NCBI RefSeq assembly: GCF_900187885.1
Contig: NZ_FYEK01000002.1
Location: forward strand, 62,001-126,000
DNA: 64,000 bases
Source of the DNA: Thermoflexus hugenholtzii JAD2
Lineage (GTDB): Bacteria > Chloroflexota > Anaerolineae > Thermoflexales > Thermoflexaceae
Direction of reading: 5' to 3'
Shown: piece by piece, positions 35,094-42,747 of the stretch
Layout of the letters: each line of letters starts with the position of its first letter
Position numbering within the stretch: position 1 is the first letter of the stretch
Notes under the pieces: model-generated
The model's database searches: none
Told to the model about the DNA's origin: nothing
What the model saw: the letters and a program-made list of their open reading frames with translations, nothing else
Translations under genes and position numbers: made by a program

Positions 35094-36083
35094 ATGAGCG
35101 GCATCTGGGTCTGGCTGGAGCAGTTCCAGGGGAAGATCCCCTCGGTCGCCTGGGAGACCCTCGGGGTCGCCCGGCGCCTGGCAGACGCGCAGGGGACGGC
35201 GGTGACCGCCGTGTTGATGGGGGACGGGATCGCCGCCCTAGCTGAGGAAGCCATCGCCATGGGCGCGGATGAAGTGCGGGTGATGGAGCACGCCGCCCTG
35301 GCGGACTTCCGCCTAGAGCCTTACCTCGCCGCCTTCGTCCCCCACATCCGGGAAGGGGCTCCCCAGGCGGTCTTGCTCCCCTCCACCGCCCGGGGGCGGG
35401 AGCTGGCGGGAGGGCTGGCCGCGGAGCTGGGCACCGCCGCCCTGGTGGATGTGATCGAGGTCTCGGTGGAAGACCAGCGGATCACAGCGGTCCGCCCGAT
35501 CTATGAGGGCAAGCTGTTCGCCCGGACCTACGTCGAGCGCACGCCGGCCATCCTCACGGTTCGGGGACGGGCGTTCCCTCGGCCGGACCCGGATCCGAAC
35601 CGGAAGGGGGAGATCCGGTCGGTCGCCGTGGCGCTGGACCCCTCTGCTTTCCCCACACAGGTCCTGGAGTGGATCCAAGAGGCGGAGGGGGAGATCAGCC
35701 TGAACGAGGCCCGCATCGTGGTGGGGGGCGGGCGGGGCGTGGGCAGCCCGGAAGGCTTCGAGCCGCTGCGGGAGCTGGCCCGCGCCCTGGGGGCGGCCCT
35801 GGGGGCGACCCGCGCGGTGGTGGACGCCGGGTGGATCCCCTATAAGTATCAGGTGGGCCAGACCGGAAAGACCATCAGCCCCGATCTCTACATCGCCTGC
35901 GGGGTCTCCGGGGCCATCCAGCACCTCTCCGGCCTGCGGGGGGTGAAGGTCATCGTGGCCATCAACAAGGACCCAGAGGCCCCGATCTTCAAGGTCGCCC
36001 GTTACGGCGTGGTGGACGATCTGTTCAAGATCGTCCCCGCCCTCACCGCCGAGCTCCGTCGCCGCGGGTTAGCCCGGGGCTGA
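35094..36083 (+). CDS. etfA: Electron transfer flavoprotein, alpha subunit
   Basis: 329 residues. The N-terminal domain resembles EtfB. The C-terminal FAD-binding domain shows [32 protein letters not shown] as separate blocks, and [10 protein letters not shown]. It accepts electrons from acyl-CoA dehydrogenases and delivers them to an ETF:quinone oxidoreductase, not seen here. A terminator follows 30 bases after its stop. Confidence 0.95.
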   Translation: MSGIWVWLEQFQGKIPSVAWETLGVARRLADAQGTAVTAVLMGDGIAALAEEAIAMGADEVRVMEHAALADFRLEPYLAAFVPHIREGAPQAVLLPSTARGRELAGGLAAELGTAALVDVIEVSVEDQRITAVRPIYEGKLFARTYVERTPAILTVRGRAFPRPDPDPNRKGEIRSVAVALDPSAFPTQVLEWIQEAEGEISLNEARIVVGGGRGVGSPEGFEPLRELARALGAALGATRAVVDAGWIPYKYQVGQTGKTISPDLYIACGVSGAIQHLSGLRGVKVIVAINKDPEAPIFKVARYGVVDDLFKIVPALTAELRRRGLARG

Positions 36084-36113
36084 GCGATCGATCCATCCCG
36101 ACTTTCTTCAAAT

Positions 36114-36150
36114 GGGAGACGGGCAGCAAAGCCGTCCGTCTCCCGTTTCA
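36114..36150. terminator. Terminator between etfA and the convergent exported glycosidase gene
   Basis: Stem GGGAGACGG (36114-36122) with CCGTCTCCC (36136-36144), loop of 13 bases, then GTTTCA. Because it lies between convergent genes it may serve both strands, though the U tract is short. Confidence 0.6.
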
Positions 36151-36154
36151 TCGG

Positions 36155-37864
36155 TTACGGCCCTTCCACCAGGAAGAGCGGCAGGCCGCCGACGGCGGCC
36201 TCTCCCTGCTTCCGGCGGTCCGGGTTGCACCAGGTGGGCGTGTTGTAGTTGGTGGCGCCCGGCAGTGAGAAGGTGTAAACTCCATCCACCGGCGTCACCG
36301 AGGTGGCCACCCCGGTCCGGACGTCGTAAACCACGCCCCGGGGAGCCGTCGCCGTCACCGTAATGGTTGCCGGGATCTCCATCCGGGTCCAGGCCAGCAG
36401 CACCCGCGCGCCGTCCGGTCGCTGGAAGGCGAACCATTCCACCTGCCCGCTGCACGCCCCCCAGTCGGTCCGGCCGTTCGTGGAGCGCCAGCGCCAGAGG
36501 GGCTTTGCGTCCCGCAGATGGGTGCTCACCAGCCGGTAAGCGGCTGCGGCCGGTCGCGCTCCGGCGTCCGATGGATAACACGGCGCCGGCGTGGGATTGC
36601 GATACAGGCCGAAGGCGTCGTGCGCCTCTGGCCCGTTTCCACAGTCATCGTGCAGCATGAAGTGAAAGATCACCCGCGCCCCGCTCCAGATCGCGTAGGC
36701 CGCGCTCTGCACCACATACGCCGCGGCCTCCTCCTTCGTCCCGCGATAGGCGCTGTCCGGATCCCACGTCGGACCCGGGTGATCGTCCCATACCGGCAAC
36801 CCGCTCTCGTTGACCCAAAGCGCTTTGGTGAGGCCGAAGGCCCCGAGGGTCCCCTTCACTTGATTGAGATAGCGGAACGTCTGCCAGGCGTAGCTGTAGC
36901 TGTGGACCGGCAGGATGTCGAAATACCAGCCGAAGGCGTCCCGCAGCTGGGGATCCGGATCGTTCTGGAGGATCGTGAGGACCTCGCGCAGCCAGTTGGG
37001 CTTCTCGAAGATCGCCAGCCCGCCGAACAGGATGCGGGCCTGGGGATCCGCCTGGCGGGCGGCGATGGCGGCCACCCGGAGCAGGCGGGCGTAATCCGCC
37101 GCGCTTCCACTCCAGAAGAACGAAAGATCGGGCTCGTTCCAGATCTCCCAGTCACGCACCCCGCGCCCGGCCGGCCACCCGGGCACCTCCCGACTCGCCA
37201 CCCCGCCCGGCCGGTAGCGGGCGACGGCCTGATAGACAAAGGCGGCCCATCGGTTCTCCGGGTTGATGATCTTGCTCGGGCCGGGCCGGTCCGTGCCGTC
37301 GGTGAAGATGGGAGCGTAGAGGCCGGCCGGGGGGCTCGCCGCGGCAATGGCGATGGGTGCCCCGGGTGTGCGCGCCTCCGAACGGCGCAGGATGGAGCCG
37401 CCCACAGGCGGTCGAAGAGGGAGGCCTCCGGTCGCGTAGAAGCCCGGGGTGCCGAGGAGGATGAGGGAAACCTCGAAGCCCTGGGCCAGAGCGTCCCGGA
37501 GGGCGGTGTCGACGGAAGCCCACTGATAGACGCCCGGCGAGGTCTCCACCCCGCTCCAGTAGAGCGGCCAGCGGTCCCACCGGGCGCCCAGCTGCCGCGC
37601 GCGATCGAACCGGGCGGCGTCAGCCGGCCACTCCGCTGAGGTGATGAAGACCAGCCCGAACTCCACCCGGGGAGGAGCCTCCGGCCCCTGACGAGCGACG
37701 AGGGGCAGATACACGCGGAATGAAAGGGTCTGAGGACTCCCCCACCAGTCTCCGCTGGGCGGAGGAGCCGCCCCGCCGGAGGGGAGGGTGGGGATCGCCT
37801 CCCCCCAGGCTCCGCCTCTCAGCAACAGGAGGATCAGGATCCAGATCCCACGGCGCGCCCACAC
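36155..37864 (-). CDS. Exported TIM-barrel glycoside hydrolase-like protein (clan A type)
   Basis: 569 residues. A signal peptide lies at residues 1-22 (basic start, I-L-I-L-L-L-L-R core). From about 65 to 420 there is a TIM-barrel pattern of clan GH-A (GH5/GH39-like). The likely acid/base Glu is in W-E-I-W-N-E-P-D and the likely nucleophile Glu is in L-W-V-N-E-S-G. The C-terminal 100 residues form a beta domain (V-L-L-A-W-T-R; T-I-T-V-T-A). The protein is probably secreted and acts on a polysaccharide; substrate unknown. It converges with etfA. Confidence 0.8.
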   Translation of the reverse strand: MWARRGIWILILLLLRGGAWGEAIPTLPSGGAAPPPSGDWWGSPQTLSFRVYLPLVARQGPEAPPRVEFGLVFITSAEWPADAARFDRARQLGARWDRWPLYWSGVETSPGVYQWASVDTALRDALAQGFEVSLILLGTPGFYATGGLPLRPPVGGSILRRSEARTPGAPIAIAAASPPAGLYAPIFTDGTDRPGPSKIINPENRWAAFVYQAVARYRPGGVASREVPGWPAGRGVRDWEIWNEPDLSFFWSGSAADYARLLRVAAIAARQADPQARILFGGLAIFEKPNWLREVLTILQNDPDPQLRDAFGWYFDILPVHSYSYAWQTFRYLNQVKGTLGAFGLTKALWVNESGLPVWDDHPGPTWDPDSAYRGTKEEAAAYVVQSAAYAIWSGARVIFHFMLHDDCGNGPEAHDAFGLYRNPTPAPCYPSDAGARPAAAAYRLVSTHLRDAKPLWRWRSTNGRTDWGACSGQVEWFAFQRPDGARVLLAWTRMEIPATITVTATAPRGVVYDVRTGVATSVTPVDGVYTFSLPGATNYNTPTWCNPDRRKQGEAAVGGLPLFLVEGP

Positions 37865-37897
37865 GGAGTTCCTTCCATCGCCTGGGTTGAGGCCGTC

Positions 37898-38314
37898 TCA
37901 GGAGCCACCCGCGGCGAGGGCGGCCAGAACCTGAGCGGGGGTCCGACGGCCCCGGGGCGTGCGGTCGAAGTCCGCATCGAAGCTCACCAGGATAAGCCCA
38001 TGCTTCTCCGCCGCCACATATTGATACGCATCATCGAAATCCAGCCGGAATGCACGTGCGGCTTCCACTACGGTAGGCATATCCTCGACATCTAACTTCA
38101 CCAGGCCGAATCCGGACCGGAATACATCTTCGATGAGACGCAGGAAGGCATCATGGCGCTGAAAACGGAAGAGGATGATCCCGAGGGAGTAGAGGGTAAA
38201 CTGGCTCATGAAACCACGGCTGGGCTCGATCTGGCGGAGCAAACGCTCAGCCTCATCCGCTCTCTCCTGAGCCAGGAGCATCTCCAGCCATATGCTGGTA
38301 TCCAGGAGGAACAT
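37898..38314 (-). CDS. PIN-domain toxin (VapC-like)
   Basis: 138 residues from the ATG at 38314, which shares its first base with the stop of the antitoxin (TAATG). PIN nuclease fold: L-L-D-T-S-I-W-L-E at the start (first metal Asp), F-D-D-A-Y-Q-Y-V-A-A-E in the C-terminal half, and I-L-V-S-F-D-A-D-F-D-R near the end (further acidic residues). VapC-type toxins are Mg-dependent RNases. The gene is in an operon with the DUF2281-type antitoxin and a clear promoter. Confidence 0.85.
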   Translation of the reverse strand: MFLLDTSIWLEMLLAQERADEAERLLRQIEPSRGFMSQFTLYSLGIILFRFQRHDAFLRLIEDVFRSGFGLVKLDVEDMPTVVEAARAFRLDFDDAYQYVAAEKHGLILVSFDADFDRTPRGRRTPAQVLAALAAGGS

Positions 38315-38520
38315 TAATCCCCCCACCACTCCTGGGCTTTGTGCTGGAGTTCCACCGCAGTGAAGTGGGCCCGCAGATCCTGGAGCGCGCCCTTCCAGTC
38401 CAGGCGAAGCGGCTCCAGGCTGCGCTTTGCTCGCTTCTGCAGGAGGAACTCAACGAAATCCTCCACCTCCTGCCGCAGCTCCGGGGGCAGCTCCCGGATC
38501 ATCTCCTCCAGGGTCTTCAC
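38314..38520 (-). CDS. Antitoxin of the VapB/DUF2281 type
   Basis: 68 residues, GTG start at 38520 with GGGAGGCGG upstream. The sequence L-P-P-E-L-R-Q-E-V-E-D-F-V-E-F-L-L followed by a basic patch is the DUF2281 pattern of short antitoxins. The C-terminal part (K-A-Q-E-W-W-G-D) would bind the toxin. The stop overlaps the toxin start, giving translational coupling. Confidence 0.8.
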   Translation of the reverse strand: MKTLEEMIRELPPELRQEVEDFVEFLLQKRAKRSLEPLRLDWKGALQDLRAHFTAVELQHKAQEWWGD

Positions 38521-38549
38521 GGCCGCCTCCCCCTTGAAGGCTCCAGGTC

Positions 38550-38578
38550 ATCATAACCGGAAGGCATCGGCGTGCCAA
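38550..38578 (-). promoter_or_regulatory. Putative promoter of the VapBC-like operon
   Basis: On the minus strand TTGGCA (38578-38573), 17 bases, TATGAT (38555-38550), about 30 bases before the antitoxin GTG. Confidence 0.55.
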
Positions 38579-38636
38579 GGGGGCGCCCGGGAACGCAGGA
38601 GGCCGGGCAGCCGGCAGGCTCGAACCCCGGGGTAAA

Positions 38637-39908
38637 ATGAACCCGGAACTCAAAGAGCACCCCGGGATGGCATCCGGCATGCCGGAGAAGCCTTGCGTGG
38701 CCCTGATCCACTACACGGCCCCGCCGGTAGTCGGTGGGGTGGAGGCCGTGCTTGCCCGCCAGGCCCGCGCCCTGGCGGCGGCCGGCTACCCTGTCCGGAT
38801 CATCGCCGGCGTCGCGGCCGTGGATGCGCCCGGGGTGGAAGCGGTGGCCATCCCGCCGATGTATGGGGCCCATTCAGACATTGCCCCTCTCCAGGCGGCG
38901 CTGATGGAGGGCCGCCTCCCGGACGCTTTCCCTCAATGGCGGGAGCGGCTGCGTCGCGCCCTCCGGGAGGCCCTGCACGGGGTCGACGTGGCCATCCTTC
39001 ACAACGTCTGCACCATGGACAAAAACCTCGTCCTCTCTGCGGCCCTCTATGATCTGGTCACCGAGGAGCCCCGGCGCTGGATCGGATGGCATCACGATGC
39101 GGTGATCCTGCGGGCGGGCGCTCCGCGTTTCCCGGGCGAGCCGTGGGAGCTGCTCGTTCGGCCCTGGCCGGTGATCCACGTGACGGTCTCCGAGGCCCGC
39201 CGGCAGGCCCTGGCCGCCGCCTGGGGGATCCCGGCCGCGCGCATCCACGTGATCCCGAACGGGGTGGACCTCGGGGAGTTCTTCCGCTGGGGCGCCCGCA
39301 CGCGATCCCTGGTGGAACGCCTGAGCCTGATGGCCGCCGATGCCATCCTCCTGACCCCGGTCCGCATCACCCGCCGCAAGCGACTGGAGGAGGCCCTGGC
39401 GGTCCTCCGGTGTCTGCGGGCGCAAACGGGATGGGACGCCCGGCTGGTGGTGACCGGCCCGCCGGGCGCCCACACACCGGCCAACCGGGCATATCTGGAA
39501 GCGCTGCGCGCCCAGCGGGCCGCGTGGGGGCTGGAGGGGGCAGCGCACTTCCTGTATGAACATCTGGGGGAGGGTCTGCCAGAGGAGGCGGTGGCGGATT
39601 TCTACACGTTGGCGGACGCGGTGCTGCTCACCAGCGAAGAGGAGGGGTTCGGGCTGCCGGTCCTGGAGGCGGGGCTGGCGCGTCTGCCGGTGTTCGCCCG
39701 GGAGCTCCCCCCCTTGCGGGAGCTGGGCCGAGAGGATGTGTTCCTGTTTCCCACGGAGGCCGCCCCGGAGGCCCTCGCCGCGGCCATCGCCCGCTTCCTG
39801 GAGACGGACCCGGTGGCCCGGCTGCGCCGCCGCGTCCGCCAGCAATTCGACGCCGATCGCCTGATCCGGGAGCGCTTGATTCCCCTGCTGGAAGAGACGC
39901 CCTCCTGA
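38637..39908 (+). CDS. Glycosyltransferase family 4 (GT-B fold)
   Basis: 423 residues; an ATG at 38667 (M-A-S-G-M) is an alternative start, since neither has a strong ribosome binding site. GT-B fold: N-terminal P-V-V-G-G-V-E (glycine-rich acceptor loop), central V-S-E-A-R-R and H-V-I-P-N-G-V-D, then the nucleotide-sugar-binding region with S-E-E-E-G-F-G-L-P-V-L-E-A (E-x7-E motif). It probably adds a hexose to a lipid-linked or surface glycan. It stands alone on the plus strand between minus-strand genes. Confidence 0.85.
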   Translation: MNPELKEHPGMASGMPEKPCVALIHYTAPPVVGGVEAVLARQARALAAAGYPVRIIAGVAAVDAPGVEAVAIPPMYGAHSDIAPLQAALMEGRLPDAFPQWRERLRRALREALHGVDVAILHNVCTMDKNLVLSAALYDLVTEEPRRWIGWHHDAVILRAGAPRFPGEPWELLVRPWPVIHVTVSEARRQALAAAWGIPAARIHVIPNGVDLGEFFRWGARTRSLVERLSLMAADAILLTPVRITRRKRLEEALAVLRCLRAQTGWDARLVVTGPPGAHTPANRAYLEALRAQRAAWGLEGAAHFLYEHLGEGLPEEAVADFYTLADAVLLTSEEEGFGLPVLEAGLARLPVFARELPPLRELGREDVFLFPTEAAPEALAAAIARFLETDPVARLRRRVRQQFDADRLIRERLIPLLEETPS

Positions 39909-39918
39909 GGTTCCCTCC

Positions 39919-40689
39919 TCACCAGAGATAAAAACCCCTCCCGGTCTTCCGGCCGAGGAGGCCGGCCCGGACCATCTGGCGAAGCACGGGGGCAGCCCGA
40001 TAGGCGCCGCTTCGATGCTCCGCCTCCAGGGCATCCAAGATGGCCACCACCAGGTCCAGGCCGATGAGGTCCCCCCACTCCAGGGGCCCCCGAGGGTAGT
40101 TCGTGCCCAGCTTCATCGCCGTGTCGATGTCCTCAGGGGCTGCTACTCCTTCCATCACCGCGAAGGCCGCCTCGTTGATCAGGGCACACAGGATGCGCGG
40201 GTGCACCATCCCCACCGCGTCCTGAACCACCACGGGGGAGAGGCCCAGCGCCTGCCACCAGGCCCTTGCCCGCTCCAGCGCTCCGGTATCCCCTGGAAGG
40301 GAACGGGCCAGCTCCACCGGAAGCCCGAGGCTCAGGGGCGGCAGGAGTGCGAACCCTACTACACGGCCCGGATGACGGGTCCAGCCCGCCACCTGGGTCG
40401 CGGAGACGGTGAGACAGAGGCTCAGCAACAGTGTCTCGGGGGGCAGGGCCGCATCCAGGATCTCCACCAGAGCCTGCTTGGCCTCCGGGGGGTAGGGCAG
40501 GGCCTCCACCGCCAGGGCGCTCCGCCGCGCCTCCGCCTCCAAGGTGGGGCGCAGCTCCGGCGCGGGCCACCCCTCCAGAGTCAACACGGAAGCCGGATAG
40601 CCTTTCTCCAGGCACCACGCGCCGATCTCCTCCGCGAAGATGCTCGCTCCCACGATCAGCACGCGCTCCTTCAGCGGTTGGGTTCCCAT
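39919..40689 (-). CDS. 3-hydroxyacyl-CoA dehydrogenase-like protein with degenerate NAD site
   Basis: 256 residues, in tandem with the canonical enzyme upstream (40731-41588). The C-terminal 3HCDH domain is well kept (A-L-I-N-E-A-A-F-A-V-M-E-G, Y-P-R-G-P-L-E-W, L-G-R-K-T-G-R-G-F-Y-L-W). In the N-terminal half the dinucleotide motif G-x-G-x-x-G is replaced by V-G-A-S-I-F-A-E-E-I-G, and the family N-P block is not recognisable. The domain is also shorter. It may be a non-catalytic paralogue or an enzyme with changed cofactor use. Codon use is like its neighbours. Confidence 0.7.
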   Translation of the reverse strand: MGTQPLKERVLIVGASIFAEEIGAWCLEKGYPASVLTLEGWPAPELRPTLEAEARRSALAVEALPYPPEAKQALVEILDAALPPETLLLSLCLTVSATQVAGWTRHPGRVVGFALLPPLSLGLPVELARSLPGDTGALERARAWWQALGLSPVVVQDAVGMVHPRILCALINEAAFAVMEGVAAPEDIDTAMKLGTNYPRGPLEWGDLIGLDLVVAILDALEAEHRSGAYRAAPVLRQMVRAGLLGRKTGRGFYLW

Positions 40690-40730
40690 CCCCCCTTCCT
40701 CCCAAACCGTGATCCGGGGATCTCGCGGGC

Positions 40731-41588
40731 TTAGGCCGGTGAGGCCTCGTAGTTATACCATCCTTTCCCGGTTTTGCGGCCCAGACGGCCGGCCTGGACC
40801 ATCTGGCGCTGCAAGGGGTGTGGGCGAAAGCGGGGCTCCTCGAAGAAGGCCCGATAGACGCTCTCGCTGACCGCCAGGTTGACATCCAGCCCGATGAGAT
40901 CCATCAGCTCGAAGGGCCCCATGCGGAACCCCAGGGTCCGCATGATCCGGTCCACCGTGGGTGGATCGGCGACGCCCTCCCCCACCAGGCGCAGGGCCTC
41001 CAGGTAGAAGGGCCGGGCCACCCGGTTCACGATGAACCCCGGCGTGTCCTTCACCACCACGGGGGTTTTGCCCCAGCGCCGGGCGAGATCGACCAGCGCC
41101 CGCACGGTTTCCTCGGACGTAGCCAGGCCTCGCACCACTTCCACCAGGCGCATGACCGGGGCCGGGTTGAAGAAGTGCATGCCGGCCACTCGCTCCGGCC
41201 GACGGGTGGCGGCCCCCAGGGCCGTGATGGAGAGAGAGGAGGTGTTGGAAGCGAGGATGGCGGTGGGAGCGCAGAGGTCATCGAGCCGGCGGAAGACCTC
41301 CTGCTTAAGATTCAGATCCTCCGGGGCCGCCTCGATGACGACCTCGACCGCCGCGAGGGCCTCCAGGTGATCGCTGAGGCGCAGCCGCTCCAGGGCGTTC
41401 CGGGCCTCCGCCTCGGCGAGTCGCCCTTTCGCCAAAGCCTCCTGCAGCCATCCTTCGATCTGGGCGCGGGCGCGTTCCAGCGCTTCCTCCACGACATCGT
41501 AAAGGACGACCTCGGCGCCGTGGGTCAGCGCCACATACGCGATCCCTCGCCCCATCGTCCCCGCCCCGATGATCCCCACGCGCTCCAT
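40731..41588 (-). CDS. 3-hydroxybutyryl-CoA / 3-hydroxyacyl-CoA dehydrogenase
   Basis: 285 residues, the usual stand-alone length. It oxidises 3-hydroxyacyl-CoA with NAD+. N-terminal Rossmann motif G-I-I-G-A-G-T-M-G-R-G-I-A. The catalytic His is in M-H-F-F-N-P-A-P-V-M with the partner Glu a few residues on (V-E-V-V-R-G). C-terminal dimerisation domain with G-P-F-E-L-M-D-L-I-G-L-D. GGTGGAGAACA precedes the ATG. Co-directional with the PaaG-like isomerase upstream, although a tandem repeat lies between them. Confidence 0.93.
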   Translation of the reverse strand: MERVGIIGAGTMGRGIAYVALTHGAEVVLYDVVEEALERARAQIEGWLQEALAKGRLAEAEARNALERLRLSDHLEALAAVEVVIEAAPEDLNLKQEVFRRLDDLCAPTAILASNTSSLSITALGAATRRPERVAGMHFFNPAPVMRLVEVVRGLATSEETVRALVDLARRWGKTPVVVKDTPGFIVNRVARPFYLEALRLVGEGVADPPTVDRIMRTLGFRMGPFELMDLIGLDVNLAVSESVYRAFFEEPRFRPHPLQRQMVQAGRLGRKTGKGWYNYEASPA

Positions 41589-41610
41589 TGTTCTCCACCT
41601 CGAATGACAT

Positions 41611-41911
41611 CTTTCACGCCGATTGAAATCGGCCTTCGTAGGCGCTCCGCGCCAAGCGTCGGCCTTCGCCGACGCAACAGATGCTTTCCGGTCGGCGCAG
41701 GCCGACCGCTGGCCAAAGGCCTCCCGAGGTCGAATTCATTCGACGCCCCAAGCCGGCCATCGGCCGCAGGCTTTCACGCCGATTGAAATCAGCCTTCCAG
41801 GGCGCTTCGCGCCAGGCCTCGGCCTCCGCCGACGCAAAGAACGCTCTTCCGGTCGGCGCAGGCCGACCATCGGCCGCAGGCCTCCCGAGGTCGAATTCAA
41901 TTCGACATCAT
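41611..41911. repeat. Two tandem copies of an approximately 150-base unit
   Basis: Copy 1 runs 41611-41770 and copy 2 from 41771 to about 41911. Both begin CTTTCACGCCGATTGAAATC and share, in order, a GCGC(T/C)(T/C)CGCGCCA block, CGCCGACGCAA, CGGTCGGCGCAGGCCGACC and CCTCCCGAGGTCGAATTC. Copy 2 is shorter by a block near the end of copy 1. Several short palindromes lie in each unit (for example GTCGGC-GCAG-GCCGAC). It fills the whole gap between the dehydrogenase and isomerase genes and encodes no plausible protein. Confidence 0.9.
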
Positions 41912-41916
41912 TCCCG

Positions 41917-42699
41917 TCATCCCCGTCGGCGGAGGAAGGCCTCCACGCGCTCCCGGTGCTCCGGCGTGCGGGCGGCCACCTCCTGGAGATAGGCCTCGTA
42001 ATCGAGGGACTGCTCCAGCGTGAAGGCCAGCGCCCGGTTGAGGGCCCGCTTCAGGAACCCCACCGCCCGGGCCGGCAGCTCCCGCAGCCGGGCCGCCCAC
42101 TCCTGGGCCGTCAGCATCACCTGGTCCGGCGGGACCACCGCGTTGACCAGCCCCCAGGCCAGGGCTCGGGAAGCGTCCAGCCGATCGATGAGGGTGGCCG
42201 CCTCGAAGGCCCGGGCGTATCCGGCCAGATGGGGCAGGAACCAGGTGGAGCCCGAATCGGGGATCAGGGCGATCTTGGCGAAGGCATTGAAGACGAAGGA
42301 GGCCGTCTCCGCCATCACCCGCAGGTCGCAGGCCAGGGCCAGGCTGCAGCCCGCGCCCGCCGCCACCCCGTTGATGGCGGCGATGAAAGGCTTCTCCGTG
42401 TTGCGGATGCGCAGGATCAGGGGATTGTAGCGGCTACGCAGGTGCTCGCCGATGGACATCGCCTCTTCCGGCCGCTCGTAGCGCGCCCGCATCTCCGCCA
42501 GGTCCTGCCCGGCGCAGAACCCCCGCCCGGCCCCGGTCACGATCACCACGCGGACCGCCTCGTCCCGCTCCACCGCCCGCAGGACGTCCTGTAATTCCCG
42601 GAACATCTGCTCGTTGAAGGCGTTGAGGACATCCGGTCGGTTCAGGGTGATGGTGGCGATCCCCTCCTGAACCTCATACTGCAGCGTCTCATAGGCCAT
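41917..42699 (-). CDS. Enoyl-CoA hydratase/isomerase family protein, PaaG-like
   Basis: 260 residues, crotonase fold. The oxyanion-hole blocks are G-R-G-F-C-A-G-Q-D-L and I-N-G-V-A-A-G-A-G-C-S-L-A. The signature L-I-P-D-S-G-S-T-W-F-L-P is that of PaaG-type isomerases of phenylacetate degradation, where a single Asp serves and the hydratase Glu pair is absent. This makes isomerisation more likely than hydration, but other paa genes are not seen here. GAGGTCGCGCC precedes the ATG. It lies with 3-hydroxyacyl-CoA dehydrogenase genes, which fits a beta-oxidation-like branch. Confidence 0.85.
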   Translation of the reverse strand: MAYETLQYEVQEGIATITLNRPDVLNAFNEQMFRELQDVLRAVERDEAVRVVIVTGAGRGFCAGQDLAEMRARYERPEEAMSIGEHLRSRYNPLILRIRNTEKPFIAAINGVAAGAGCSLALACDLRVMAETASFVFNAFAKIALIPDSGSTWFLPHLAGYARAFEAATLIDRLDASRALAWGLVNAVVPPDQVMLTAQEWAARLRELPARAVGFLKRALNRALAFTLEQSLDYEAYLQEVAARTPEHRERVEAFLRRRG

Positions 42700-42747
42700 G
42701 GCGCGACCTCCTCTACAGGGTCTGTTCTTGGCGAACCCGAGGAATCC

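Noticed and set aside
41611-41911. Tandem repeat considered as a CRISPR array
   Set aside because: Only two long (about 150-base) imperfect units, no short constant repeat with unique spacers, and no cas genes nearby.
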